DNA of 64,000 bases, taken from contig CAYXAA010000016.1 of the NCBI GenBank assembly GCA_964462985.1, forward strand, positions 1 to 64,000, given 5' to 3'. Below are positions 52,902 to 61,470 of the stretch, piece by piece. The notes under the pieces are model-generated. The model did no database searches. It was not told the DNA's origin and saw nothing but the letters and a program-made list of their open reading frames with translations. Position 1 is the stretch's first letter; each line of letters begins with the position of its first letter. A program made the position numbers and the translations under genes. This DNA is from CAYXAA01 sp964462985 (lineage in GTDB: Bacteria; Pseudomonadota; Alphaproteobacteria; Rhizobiales; Stappiaceae).

Positions 52902-54414
52902 ATCGGGTCCATGGCTTCTCGGCCTCGATGCCGGCAACACGGTCATCAAGGCGGTGCTGTTCGACACGTCCGGCCGGCAGTTGGTCGCGTACGGTATCGA
53001 TGGCGCTACGCACAAACCTGGCCCGGGCATGGTGGAGCGGTCAGTCCCGGAACTCTGGACGAATGCCAGGACGGCCATCGCCACTTGCATAGCGTCGGCT
53101 GGCATAAACCCGCGTGACATTGCCGCAATCGGCACGGCCGGACACGGCAACGGCCTCTACCTGCTCGACCAAGGCGGGGCTGCACTGGTGGGTGTGCAAT
53201 CGCTCGACACCCGGGCCGCCGCCCTGGCCGCGGAATTGGACGAGCACGCCGGCGCGCGTCTGCACGCGATTGCGCTGCAACGGCCTTGGCCTTCGCAGAC
53301 GCCCCTGCTGTTCCTGTGGCTCAAGCACCATCGACCGGATCTTTATGCTAAAGCCGGCAAGCTGCTGTTTGCAAAAGACGTCCTGAATTGGCATCTGACC
53401 GGCACGCAGGCCAGTGAGATCTCCGACATGTCGGGGGCAGGGCTGCTGCGGCTGCCAGAAGCGCGATACGACGCCGAACTGCTAGATCTGTACGGCCTGG
53501 ACGACGCAGAGCCGCTGCTGCCGCCGCTGCACCAGCCATCCGATATCATCGGAACTGTCACGGCGGAGGCGGCCGCGGCAACTGGGCTGATCCAGGGCAC
53601 CCCCGTCGTGGCCGGCTATTTCGATGTCGTTGCCTCGGCGATCGGTTCCGGCGTCATCGGTCCCGGCGTGGCTTCCATCGTCGCCGGAAGTTGGTCAATC
53701 AACCAAGTCTTGTCGGACACGCCCGTGCGCGACGACCGTGTCTTCATGGTTGCGACCTACGGTCCCGGCCGCTTTGTCAACATGGAAAACAGCGCAACTT
53801 CAGCCGCCAATCTCGAATGGTATGTCCGCACGCTGGTGGAACGTGGCGGCCATCACGACGATCCGTTCGGCTTCGCCAACCGCGCCTTGGGCGACGTTGT
53901 GCCTGCGCACGATGATCCGCTGTTCCATCCCTTCCTCTATGGTGGCCGCCTTGGCGCACACCAGCGAGGCGGCTTCTTCGGTCTGGCCGGCTGGCATGGC
54001 GAGGGACACATGCTCAGGGCGCTGTTCGAGGGCGTAGTGTTCGAACACCGGCGCCATGTTGAGGTGCTGGCCGAGGCCGGAGTGATGTTCTCGACGGCGG
54101 TGCTTTCGGGCGGCGGCTCACGTTCGCCGCATTGGCCGCAGATGTTCGCGGATGGGCTCGGCGTGCCGGTGACCACAGCCGAGGCGAAGGAGACCGGAGC
54201 GCTCGGTGCTGCCATCGCGGCGGCCGTGGGGGCGCGACTCTTTGCCGACGAGATCGCGGCGGTCCGGGCCATGACGCGCGCCGCCCGCACGTACGTGCCC
54301 GATAGCCGGATGCGCGCGCACTACGATCGGCGCTACGCCATCTGGAAACGGCTTACCCGGGCCGTCGACCCCCTATGGCGGGAACTCGCGAAACCGGCAA
54401 TCAAGATGCCATGA
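52894..54414 (+). CDS. FGGY-family carbohydrate kinase (LyxK/EryA-like)
   Basis: A 506-aa kinase from GTG 52894, overlapping the aldolase stop by 8 nt; ATG 52855 would add 13 residues inside that gene. 'LLGLDAGNTVIKAVLFDTSG' binds ATP phosphate, 'AAIGTAGHGNGLYLLDQGGAALVGVQSLDTRAA' is the substrate loop, 'GTPVVAGYFDVVASAIGSG' contains the catalytic Asp region, and 'VLSGGGSRSPHWPQMFADGLGVPV' is the FGGY signature region. The layout is close to L-xylulose kinase LyxK and erythritol kinase EryA. It phosphorylates the imported sugar or polyol. Confidence 0.9.
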   Translation: MARSGPWLLGLDAGNTVIKAVLFDTSGRQLVAYGIDGATHKPGPGMVERSVPELWTNARTAIATCIASAGINPRDIAAIGTAGHGNGLYLLDQGGAALVGVQSLDTRAAALAAELDEHAGARLHAIALQRPWPSQTPLLFLWLKHHRPDLYAKAGKLLFAKDVLNWHLTGTQASEISDMSGAGLLRLPEARYDAELLDLYGLDDAEPLLPPLHQPSDIIGTVTAEAAAATGLIQGTPVVAGYFDVVASAIGSGVIGPGVASIVAGSWSINQVLSDTPVRDDRVFMVATYGPGRFVNMENSATSAANLEWYVRTLVERGGHHDDPFGFANRALGDVVPAHDDPLFHPFLYGGRLGAHQRGGFFGLAGWHGEGHMLRALFEGVVFEHRRHVEVLAEAGVMFSTAVLSGGGSRSPHWPQMFADGLGVPVTTAEAKETGALGAAIAAAVGARLFADEIAAVRAMTRAARTYVPDSRMRAHYDRRYAIWKRLTRAVDPLWRELAKPAIKMP

Positions 54415-54578
54415 CCGACGCACGCTACGACCAATTCATCGTCTGCAGGGTTACCGCCGGCTCCGTGCTGGCCAACCGGCTCACGGCCGACGACCGCTCC
54501 CGCGTGTTGCTAATCGAGGCCGGTGGGCCCGCCCACAACCATTGGCTGCATATCCCGCTTCTGCATGGGCGGAGCTGA
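54411..54578 (+). pseudogene. GMC-oxidoreductase N-terminal fragment
   Basis: A 55-aa ORF overlapping the kinase stop (ATGA). It reads as the start of a glucose-methanol-choline oxidoreductase: 'LANRLTADDRSRVLLIEAGG' and 'HNHWLHIPLLHG' match the usual family text. However, the FAD GxGxxG is destroyed ('FIVCRVTAGSV'), and the remaining 450 or so residues are absent. It runs directly into the end of an opposing gene fragment. Confidence 0.72.
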
Positions 54579-54868
54579 GTTCGTCGGCAAGCGCGACTGA
54601 AATCGTTGAGGTGAGGATGTCACTACGCCGAGTCGGGCCTGCGAAAGAATTCCAGTCCCGAGAACAACCTCGCGGGTCGCCGCATCGTCGGCCAGCAACG
54701 TGAACGCTACGTCACCATTCAATGAGTCGGCCACATCGCCCACCATTCTCAAACCATCGACGCCGGGATTGCCGGATCGATCCCATGCCCGCACGACATG
54801 ACCTGCCTCCGGGAGCCTGCGCGCCATCGCCGATCCCATTGCGCCAAGGCCGATGACTCCACTTCCAT
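54560..54868 (-). pseudogene. Frameshifted 3-hydroxyisobutyrate dehydrogenase-like fragment
   Basis: 'GVIGLGAMGSAMARRLPEAGHVV' and 'VAFTLLADDAATREVVLG' are the N-terminal NAD-binding domain of a beta-hydroxyacid dehydrogenase. Near 54624 the frame shifts: another frame continues the family text 'STISVALADELSSAHAEAG'. The presumed ATG at 54868 is also out of frame with the GxGxxG motif. The gene stops after about 100 codons at the junction with the GMC fragment. Both halves are therefore non-functional remnants. Confidence 0.72.
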
Positions 54869-55026
54869 CTCCAGCTCTCGCCGGTCCGTCACCGTGGCAT
54901 CACGCCATGCGATTTCAGCCTGAAATGCATCATCGAAACTCAATTCGCAGAGCAGCGCCGTGGCGGTGGTTCATGGTCGCCTACAGCGCTTGACTGTTTG
55001 TCTCGGACCGCCCAGCAGAGCATGCC
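54869..55026. other. Short spacer, possible coding remnant
   Basis: On the minus strand about 90 nt (54870-54960) read as an acidic helical peptide ('SFDDAFQAEIAWRDATVTD') ending at the dehydrogenase fragment. It may be the C-terminus of another lost gene. Not identified. Confidence 0.25.
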
Positions 55027-55785
55027 TCAAATTTGCGATACACCGCCGTCGACAGTCATTTCGATGCCGTTGACATACCGGCCATCATTTGATGCCAGGA
55101 ACAGGGCGGCAGACGCAATCTCTGCCGGTTCCGCCATGTAGCCCAGCGGAACCTTCCCACCGACATCTTCCTTCAAAGCTTCAATCTCACCTACACTCAT
55201 TCGAAGACCGTTCTCGAAGAGTGACGTGAACGTGAAGCCAGGGCTAAGCGCATTGACACGGATCTTCCGGTCACGAAGATCATTGGCCCAGGAGCGTGCA
55301 AATGACCTCACGGCCGCCTTGGAAGCATTGTACAGGCTGAGGCGCTCCATGCCACTATTGGCGCATATCGATGCCGTCAGCACCAGCGATGCCCCATCCT
55401 TCACGAGAGGCAGCAATGTCTGGACAGTAAAGAACACCCCCTTCACATTGATATCGAATGTCCTGTCGAATTCAATTTCCTTGGTCTTGCCAATCTCGTT
55501 CTTCTCGCAGATCCCCGCATTCGCGAAAACACAATCCAGTCGGTCGCCGCGCCTCTCGATCTCGTCCTTAAGCTTTTTCAGGTCGGAAGGGCTCGAAACG
55601 TCGGAAACAACGGCGACGGCCGCCTCGCCAAGTCGGGCGGTGGCCTCTTTCAGCGATCCGGCCGACCGACCAGTAATATAGACCCGCTTGACGCCCTGCA
55701 GGATGAGAGCTTGGGCAATGGAGAAACCAATGCCGCTCGATCCCCCGGTTACAACGGCCACATGGTTGGAGAACTTGAAAGACAC
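55027..55785 (-). CDS. Short-chain dehydrogenase/reductase (SDR)
   Basis: A 252-aa classical SDR. 'VAVVTGGSSGIGFSIAQALI' is the TGxxxGIG cofactor site, 'FANAGICEKN' the NAG motif, Ser in 'LTASICANSG', and 'YNASK' holds the Tyr/Lys pair. 'LASNDGRYVNGIEMTVDGGVSQI' is the normal C-terminus. The gene is complete and stands alone between degraded regions. The substrate is unknown; sugars, alcohols and acyl chains are all possible. Confidence 0.92.
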   Translation of the reverse strand: MSFKFSNHVAVVTGGSSGIGFSIAQALILQGVKRVYITGRSAGSLKEATARLGEAAVAVVSDVSSPSDLKKLKDEIERRGDRLDCVFANAGICEKNEIGKTKEIEFDRTFDINVKGVFFTVQTLLPLVKDGASLVLTASICANSGMERLSLYNASKAAVRSFARSWANDLRDRKIRVNALSPGFTFTSLFENGLRMSVGEIEALKEDVGGKVPLGYMAEPAEIASAALFLASNDGRYVNGIEMTVDGGVSQI

Positions 55786-56302
55786 TTTCTATTCCTTTCA
55801 AGGCAAGTCATGTTAGAGGATGCATGATGCAGAACGACTGCGACGTTGGACTTTTTGGCTTGCGTTGGACGAGAGACTCTGCGCTTGTCTCGATCTCATG
55901 CTGTATGATCGGATTCGAGATCAGAGATACCTTAGGCTGCTGCCTGTATCGCACTCTGGATGGCCAAACGAATTTGCGAGGCAATTCGATAACGAGCAGC
56001 CGCCTCGGCGAGTTAAGGAAGCGCCAAGAGCGGCATTGCCCGTACGTGGACGGTCGAGGGCGGAGTTGCCATCCGAGACCGGAAACTGAAGAAGCCGCTG
56101 ATCGGGCCCGACCGCGCGCCAGAATGGCCATTAGCTTCGGCGTCCTCACCCAATCGGCATCGACGATTGCAGCTCGGGTCGATCTTCCTCCGTTCGGACG
56201 CAGCCCTCACCGCGGCCGGCTTCGATCAGACCTGAATGAGGAGCACGCCGTCGTTCCGATAACAGGAGGAGTAGAGGGGGTTAGCCTGAGCAACCGCACC
56301 AC
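55786..56302. other. Intergenic region without a supported gene
   Basis: A 517-nt stretch between the SDR start and the aldehyde dehydrogenase stop. ORFs of 110-180 codons cross it in several frames but lack ribosome sites and recognisable motifs. Given fragments on both sides it may be decayed coding DNA. Confidence 0.4.
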
Positions 56303-57682
56303 TCAACGGTCAAGGCCGCCCATGAGGACATACTTGACCTCCAGAAACTCCTCGATGCCGTAATGACTACCCTCTCTTCCGTAGCCGGAATGCTTGACGC
56401 CGCCGAAGGGGACGGAGGCGGTGCCGACCGACCCCGAGTTCAGGATCACCATGCCGGCCTCGATGTTGCGGGACAGGCGGAAAGCCCGTGCGAGGTCACG
56501 CGTGTAAGCGTAGGCAACGAGGCCATACTCGCTGCTGCTCGCACGCTTCACGGCCTCCTCCTCAGTTTGGAAGCGGTAGACCGGAAAGACAGGGCCGAAG
56601 ATCTCAGTCCGCGCAATGCGCATTCCGTCGTTGAGCTCGGTGAGAATCGTCGGCTCATAGAACAGACCGCCCTTAGCGTGTGCCTTTCCGCCAAGCTCCA
56701 CCTTAGCGCCGCTACTCTTCGCGTCATCGACCAGATCTGCCACCTTGTCATAGCCGGCCTGGTTTATCATTGGGCCGACAACAAACTCATCCTGCAGACC
56801 CTGGTCGACACGGATCTTTGCGACTTTTTCGGCCACCGCAGCAACAAACCGATCGTGGATATCAGCTTGAACGTAAATGCGATTCGGGGAAATGCAAACC
56901 TGTCCGGAGTTTCTCAGTTTCGCCGCCACAAGGCCAGCGACTGCGTCATCGAAACTGGCGTCGTCGAATACGATGAAAGGCGCATTGCCGCCAAGTTCCA
57001 GCGTCATCTTCTTGAGGTCTTTGCCGCACGCAGAGGCGAGCAGCTTGCCGACCACCGTTGATCCGGTGAACGAGATCTTGCGAATGCGCGGATCGCTCGT
57101 GAATACCTCGCCAATCTCCTTCGGATCTCCGGTCACCATCTCGAAGACACCCTCGGGAATGCCAGCCCTTCTCGCATATTCCAGCAACTTGTATGCGGTC
57201 AGAGGCGTCTCCTCCGACGGCTTGATGATCATCGTGCAACCAGCAGCGAGCGCCGTCGCAATCTTGCGGGTGATCATCATGAATGGGAAGTTCCAAGGAG
57301 TGATTGCCGCGGTCGGACCGGCCGGTTCCTTGAACACTAGCACGGAGGCATTGCCGGCGTGCGTGGGGATCGTGTCGCCGTAAACGCGCTTGGCTTCCTC
57401 AGCGTACCACTCGACGAACCCTAGACCGTAGTCGATCTCGCCCATCGCCTCGGAGAGGCACTTGCCGTTCTCCTTGACCATGATTTCCGCGAATATCCGC
57501 TTTTCGTCGCGCACCAATTCAAACCAACGCCGCAGAAACTCACTGCGTTCCCTGGCGAGAGTGCGCGACCAAGACGGGAACGCATTGCAGGTCCGGTCGA
57601 CAGCCGCCCTCACTTCATTCAGCGTCATCTTTGGCGCTTCGCCGACAATTGATCCGTCAGCGGGATTCAGTACCTGGATCAA
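56303..57682 (-). CDS. NAD(P)-dependent aldehyde dehydrogenase, succinate-semialdehyde dehydrogenase-like
   Basis: A 459-aa enzyme if started at the TTG at 57682, which has an ideal ribosome site (GGAAAGGA). An ATG at 57727 adds 15 residues, but those lie in DNA homologous to the emrA 5' end. Motifs: 'TAAITPWNFPFMMITRKIATAL', 'FTGSTVVGKLL', catalytic Glu in 'LELGGNAPFIVFDDA' and catalytic Cys in 'NSGQVCISPNRIYV'. Closest family is GabD/YneI-type. It lacks the N-terminal 'LINGEW' strand seen in GabD, so it may be 5' truncated or of the shorter type. Confidence 0.88.
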   Translation of the reverse strand: MIQVLNPADGSIVGEAPKMTLNEVRAAVDRTCNAFPSWSRTLARERSEFLRRWFELVRDEKRIFAEIMVKENGKCLSEAMGEIDYGLGFVEWYAEEAKRVYGDTIPTHAGNASVLVFKEPAGPTAAITPWNFPFMMITRKIATALAAGCTMIIKPSEETPLTAYKLLEYARRAGIPEGVFEMVTGDPKEIGEVFTSDPRIRKISFTGSTVVGKLLASACGKDLKKMTLELGGNAPFIVFDDASFDDAVAGLVAAKLRNSGQVCISPNRIYVQADIHDRFVAAVAEKVAKIRVDQGLQDEFVVGPMINQAGYDKVADLVDDAKSSGAKVELGGKAHAKGGLFYEPTILTELNDGMRIARTEIFGPVFPVYRFQTEEEAVKRASSSEYGLVAYAYTRDLARAFRLSRNIEAGMVILNSGSVGTASVPFGGVKHSGYGREGSHYGIEEFLEVKYVLMGGLDR

Positions 57683-57716
57683 TTTTTGTTCCTTTCCAAG
57701 ATTGTAGCCGACCCGC

Positions 57717-57801
57717 CTCGCGAACATCTGCCTGCGTCAGAGCCATGTGGCCGTGCGCGTGGATCAGGGACGGAACGCTCCCTTGCGTGGGCTTCCGACA
57801 T
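57717..57801 (-). pseudogene. Remnant of an emrA-like gene 5' end upstream of the aldehyde dehydrogenase
   Basis: From the ATG at 57801 the first 26 codons align without gaps to emrA at 44257 (about 54 of 78 nt). Shared residues include Met1, Glu3, His5, Glu8, Ser10, 'DP' at 13-14, 'AR' and Gly20. The reading then departs and stops at 57681, where the aldehyde dehydrogenase begins. The rest of the adaptor gene is absent. Homology continues upstream through the leader, to about 57945. Confidence 0.65.
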
Positions 57802-57852
57802 CGACCGCCCCCAACATCAGACCGACGTCAAGGCAACAGCCTCACTCGACAG

Positions 57853-57924
57853 TTACTTCGCTGGAGTGATGTCTTCCATTGTACGCTTGGCGTCTGCACG
57901 CACGGATTTGTATGCGCCAATCAT
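57853..57924 (-). CDS. Second putative 23-aa leader ORF (emr-like leader copy)
   Basis: ATG to TAA, 23 codons, aligning without gaps to the ORF at 44311-44382. The identical nucleotide runs GGCGCATAC and CGTACAATGGAA encode the shared GAY and RTME. Upstream, about 17 nt are also conserved. It ends 51 nt before the remnant emrA-like ATG, the same distance as in the intact operon (53 nt). Whether it is still expressed, now ahead of an aldehyde dehydrogenase, is unknown. Confidence 0.35.
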   Translation of the reverse strand: MIGAYKSVRADAKRTMEDITPAK

Positions 57925-58977
57925 ACTTTGGCATTATTTGGGATCTTCGCCGCAGCAAGATTTGACAGAAGCGCCCTCTGTCGAAATCGAGGGACTACTA
58001 CGACGCTCTCGATCAATTCGCCAGCAGGGCCTCTGTGAGACAACCATTCGGAACCACCGGCCGTGGGACAGCGCTTCGAGGTTCCATCGCTGGTTCGGCC
58101 CCTGCTGGATCACCGTTCGCATTCGTTTTCCTGGATCAAGCTGGAGGCGGCAGCAGACCGGCGTCTTCTGAATTAGCGATAGCTTTTGAGAAGTGCGCAA
58201 AAACGTGCAGTCGGAGCGGTTGTTTGGATCTGATAAAGGTTGGCCGGCGTGCGGGTAAATCAAGCCAATGTGAGACAAATTGCGTTTGATCGATCCCGGA
58301 CCGCAGTTTGTCGCTACCGGCAGCACACGATTCATATGGCAAAGTCATTATGCGGATACCTGGTTCCTGCCGCGACTGCTCCATAGACGCGCGTCATTGG
58401 CTCGACGGCGCGATTTGGCGTGTAACCGGCAGCTATGTCTTCTCGTTGAGCAGGTCAGCAAGATGGCGCGTATCTGCCATGCGCCTTGACGTGGAGAAGG
58501 AACAGGGGGACCGCGGCCTTGCTGAAATTGCAGAAAGGCGTGCCGGCTCGGCATGACGCTAGGTCAGCCACGCGCAGGGGTTTGAGCAGTCGTCAGTGGC
58601 TGCTCCGTGTTGCCCTAGGTGGACCTCCAATGCGTGTCGCACCAACATGCCATGGGCGGTGAAGATGGAGTCTGAATCACGTTATCCGCGGTTCTCGTGG
58701 GGATCGTTCAGCAGATGCATAATGTCGTTGACAACCGCGGCTTCGACCGACACGAGCACCCGAAGCATCTGACGATTTGTCGAGAAGTATGTCGACGGCT
58801 GGAGAGTTTAGTGCGCCCCCCAGAGCGAGAAACAGACGCGCGACGACGTTTCCTCTTCCCAGCTTTCTCCTCTCATTCCGTTTCGGCAACCGCAACACGC
58901 CCCCCGCCGGGCAGCAGCAACATGCCCGACAAGCGACGCATAGCATCCGGATAGTGCCTGCCCTGATTGCCAAAAAA

Positions 58978-58996
58978 AATAAACTTGTTAAACTTT
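58978..58996. promoter_or_regulatory. AT-rich candidate MarR site upstream of the acyl-CoA operon
   Basis: It contains AAACTT-GTT-AAACTT (58981-58995). Read in reverse, TTTAACAAGTTTAT matches the palindrome at 62363-62380 (TTTAACGAATTAAA) at about 10 of 14 positions. It lies 35-50 nt before the TTG start at 59031, as expected for an operator. Confidence 0.35.
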
Positions 58997-59030
58997 CGAC
59001 AGCGCTATCCGGGGGAGAGGACATCCTGAC

Positions 59031-59513
59031 TTGAGCGATGCAAAGCTGACTGTCGAAGATCGCCTGGACATCCAGGAACTCTTCGCCCGCTACTGCTGGG
59101 GGCTGAATACGGGCGACGCCGAACGGGTTCTAGCCTGCTTCACCGAAGACGGCGCGCTGGTGCATCCCCCGCAGGGACGCTGTCAGGGCGCCGACAACAT
59201 CCGCAAGCTTCTAGACGAACTCTGGTACGGGCGGCCAAGCTGGTTCGTGGGCCGCCAACACCTCGCGTCGAATTTTATCTTCGAGAAGATCGACGACGGC
59301 GCGAAAGTTACCGCCTACTGGACAATCACCCAGAAGGACGTCGATTCCGGGCGGACCTACATCTATGCGCTCGGGCACTGGAACAATACCTGCATCTTCG
59401 AGAAGAGAGAATGGCGTTTCCGTGAGGTCGACGTGACGATCTGGAGCCGCGAAACCGTGCCTTGGGTGGGCGAAGACAGGGCCATTTTCCGGCCAAGCAT
59501 CGGCCGAACCTGA
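59031..59513 (+). CDS. SnoaL-like (NTF2-fold) protein
   Basis: A 160-aa cytoplasmic protein of the SnoaL_4-type group. 'DRLDIQELFARYCWGLNTGDAERVLACFTEDGALVHP' is the family opening, and 'LASNFIFEKIDDGAKVTAYW' a core strand. The start is TTG (59031) after GGGGGAGAGG; the nearby ATG at 59038 is out of frame. Homologues accompany aromatic or steroid degradation genes as hydratases or isomerases. First gene of the acyl-CoA module. Confidence 0.8.
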   Translation: MSDAKLTVEDRLDIQELFARYCWGLNTGDAERVLACFTEDGALVHPPQGRCQGADNIRKLLDELWYGRPSWFVGRQHLASNFIFEKIDDGAKVTAYWTITQKDVDSGRTYIYALGHWNNTCIFEKREWRFREVDVTIWSRETVPWVGEDRAIFRPSIGRT

Positions 59514-59565
59514 ATGGCCGGTCCCGCGCGCGCTCATACGTCAAATGGCCTGACGGAAAATTCCA

Positions 59566-61323
59566 ATGCATGATGGAGTCGCCGCCGCTGTTCGCGTGGA
59601 ACAGGACGAGTCCACGCGCGTCTTGGTCATGCAGTACGGGCCGCTGAACACCATGGTGCTTGGCATCCGCGCCGGACTGGCGCAGGCGCTGCTTGATGCC
59701 GAGATGGACGCCGCAACGGACTCGGTGGTGGTGATCGGGGCCGGGGAGAATTTCTGCGGCGGCGCGGACTTGGACGAATTCGCGCGCGGCACGGCAATGT
59801 CGCCACCCAGCTTGCACGGACATATCGTGCCATTCATTGAGACGATGTCCAAGCCGGTGGTGGCCGCCATCGAGGGCTTTGCACTGGGCGGCGGGCTGGA
59901 ACTGGCGCTTGGCTGCCATGCACGCGTAGCAGCGTCCGAGGCGCGAGTTGGATTGCCGGAAACCAATTTCGGCCTGATTCCCGGCGCGGGCGGAACCGTC
60001 CGTCTACCCCGTGCCGTGGGGGCAGAAACCGCCGCGCGGATGATCGTGGCGGCGGAAGTCTTAGCGGCGCGCGATCTGGAGGCGACAAGCCTTTTCGACG
60101 AGGTGACAACGAACGATGTCCGTGCTGCTGCCCTCACGCTGGCCCGCCGGCTTGCCCAGCAGGGAGGCCCCCTGCCCCGGCTGCGCGACGTCGCCGTAGC
60201 GCCGTTCAACGCCGGAGCACTCCATGCGTTGCGAAATCTGCCACGGCCCAGCGCGCAGGCAACTGCACTGGCGCTGGATAGCGTACTGCGAGCATGCGAA
60301 TCGCCCTTCGACGCAGCCGTGCAGGCGGAATATGGCGATTTCATCAGCCTTCTGATGGCGAACGAAAGCGCCGCACTGCGCCATCTCTTCCAGGCTACAA
60401 GGGCGGCGCAGAAGGTCGCAAGTCTGCCGTCTGATCTCCGCGTGCCAAGGCTACGCCGGGTCGGTATCCTAGGGACAGGCACCCTAGCCGGTGACCTGGC
60501 GCAAGCCGGAAGGCTGGCCGGCTACGACATAGTTCTGCAGGAACAGGAGCCATGGCCTGCGGATGGCGACGACGCCGTGGCCAAAAGCCCGGCCTTTTCC
60601 GGCTGCGATACGGTCTTCGAAGCGGTCTCGACAGCCGCCGGGGCCAATGCCCCGAACCCGTTCGGGCGCGTCCGCCTGCACGCTTTCGGGGCCGCGCGGG
60701 TGGTCGAGGTCGTGCGCGGCGACGGGGTATCGGCAGAGGCGGTTGTAGCCGGCATGCAGTTCGTCCGGCGGATTGGCAAGTCGCCCGTGTGCGTTCGCCC
60801 GGGCCCTGGCTTACTGGTTTCCCGCCTTGCCCAGCGATATTTCGGGCAGGCCCTTGAGATCTCTGCCGGCGGTATCCCGCCAGAGCGGATCGACCGGGCC
60901 CTAGAAGGTTTTGGAATGCGCGTGGGACCGTTCGCGGCCATGGAATCTGTCGGATGCGGTGCACTCTCGCTCGAAACGAGGGCACGCCGGGACCGGACCA
61001 ACCTGCCAGAGGGCATTGGAGGGATCGGCACCGATGCGCCCAGTGACGACGCCATCGCACGGCGCTGCGTTCTTGCCATGGTCAACGAAGGGATGCGGGC
61101 CCTTGAAGATGGTACGGCCCAGAGGCCGGGCGACATCGACTTTGCAATGGTGGAGGCCTGCGGCTTTCCGGCGGCGAAGGGCGGACCGATGTTTTGGGCC
61201 GAAACCCGCGGCCTACCATTGACGTTGGTCGAAATCAGCCGACTCGCTCGCGAAACGGGCGACCCATTTTGGACACCGGCCCCCACTCTGAAGAATCGCG
61301 CCATCGGCGTTTCCGCGGGATGA
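59566..61323 (+). CDS. Enoyl-CoA hydratase/3-hydroxyacyl-CoA dehydrogenase fusion with degenerate dehydrogenase half
   Basis: A 585-aa FadJ/FadB-like protein. The hydratase half (1-190) looks intact: 'AIEGFALGGGLELALGC' with Glu112 and 'VGLPETNFGLIPGAGGT' with Glu132 give both catalytic glutamates. The dehydrogenase half starts at 'RRVGILGTGTLAGDL' (298) but lacks about 55 residues. The serine motif NTS is missing, His372 and Glu381 are three residues closer than normal, and the helical-domain Asn is Ser419. The C-terminal helical domains remain. It probably works as a hydratase/isomerase only. Confidence 0.82.
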   Translation: MHDGVAAAVRVEQDESTRVLVMQYGPLNTMVLGIRAGLAQALLDAEMDAATDSVVVIGAGENFCGGADLDEFARGTAMSPPSLHGHIVPFIETMSKPVVAAIEGFALGGGLELALGCHARVAASEARVGLPETNFGLIPGAGGTVRLPRAVGAETAARMIVAAEVLAARDLEATSLFDEVTTNDVRAAALTLARRLAQQGGPLPRLRDVAVAPFNAGALHALRNLPRPSAQATALALDSVLRACESPFDAAVQAEYGDFISLLMANESAALRHLFQATRAAQKVASLPSDLRVPRLRRVGILGTGTLAGDLAQAGRLAGYDIVLQEQEPWPADGDDAVAKSPAFSGCDTVFEAVSTAAGANAPNPFGRVRLHAFGAARVVEVVRGDGVSAEAVVAGMQFVRRIGKSPVCVRPGPGLLVSRLAQRYFGQALEISAGGIPPERIDRALEGFGMRVGPFAAMESVGCGALSLETRARRDRTNLPEGIGGIGTDAPSDDAIARRCVLAMVNEGMRALEDGTAQRPGDIDFAMVEACGFPAAKGGPMFWAETRGLPLTLVEISRLARETGDPFWTPAPTLKNRAIGVSAG

Positions 61324-61470
61324 GGGTCTGTCCCGATGCCACGGCGCGCTATGCGCCATCGTTCTCTGATCGCGCTGCAGAGGCTCCGCGCTCTAGACTA
61401 GCGGGATGGCCCCGCCTTGATTTTGTGGCGGGACTGAGGCTTAACGCTCCGACAGGCAGACGGACGGGCA

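Larger units (their letters stand above)
57802..59030. other. Long intergenic region with emr-like leader at its left end
   Basis: About 1.2 kb. The left 145 nt are the degenerate copy of the emrA leader, including the 23-codon ORF at 57853-57924. From 57945 to 58970 I see only chance ORFs (for example minus-strand 57934-58335) with no motif or ribosome site. The right end carries an AT-rich promoter-like tract before the gene at 59031. Confidence 0.5.

Noticed and set aside
44657..54414. Assignment of the operon as a true AI-2 (lsr) uptake and processing system
   Set aside because: A GlpD-like dehydrogenase and aldo-keto reductase are present, only one permease is present, no LsrG is present, and the binding protein does not show the LsrB ligand residues by eye.
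57934..58335. 133-codon minus-strand ORF in the 1.2-kb gap
   Set aside because: No ribosome site, no recognisable fold and irregular composition; treated as chance.
61411..61432. CCCGCC/GGCGGG hairpin after the hydratase fusion as a terminator
   Set aside because: The stem is only six pairs with a ten-base loop and no following T-tract.
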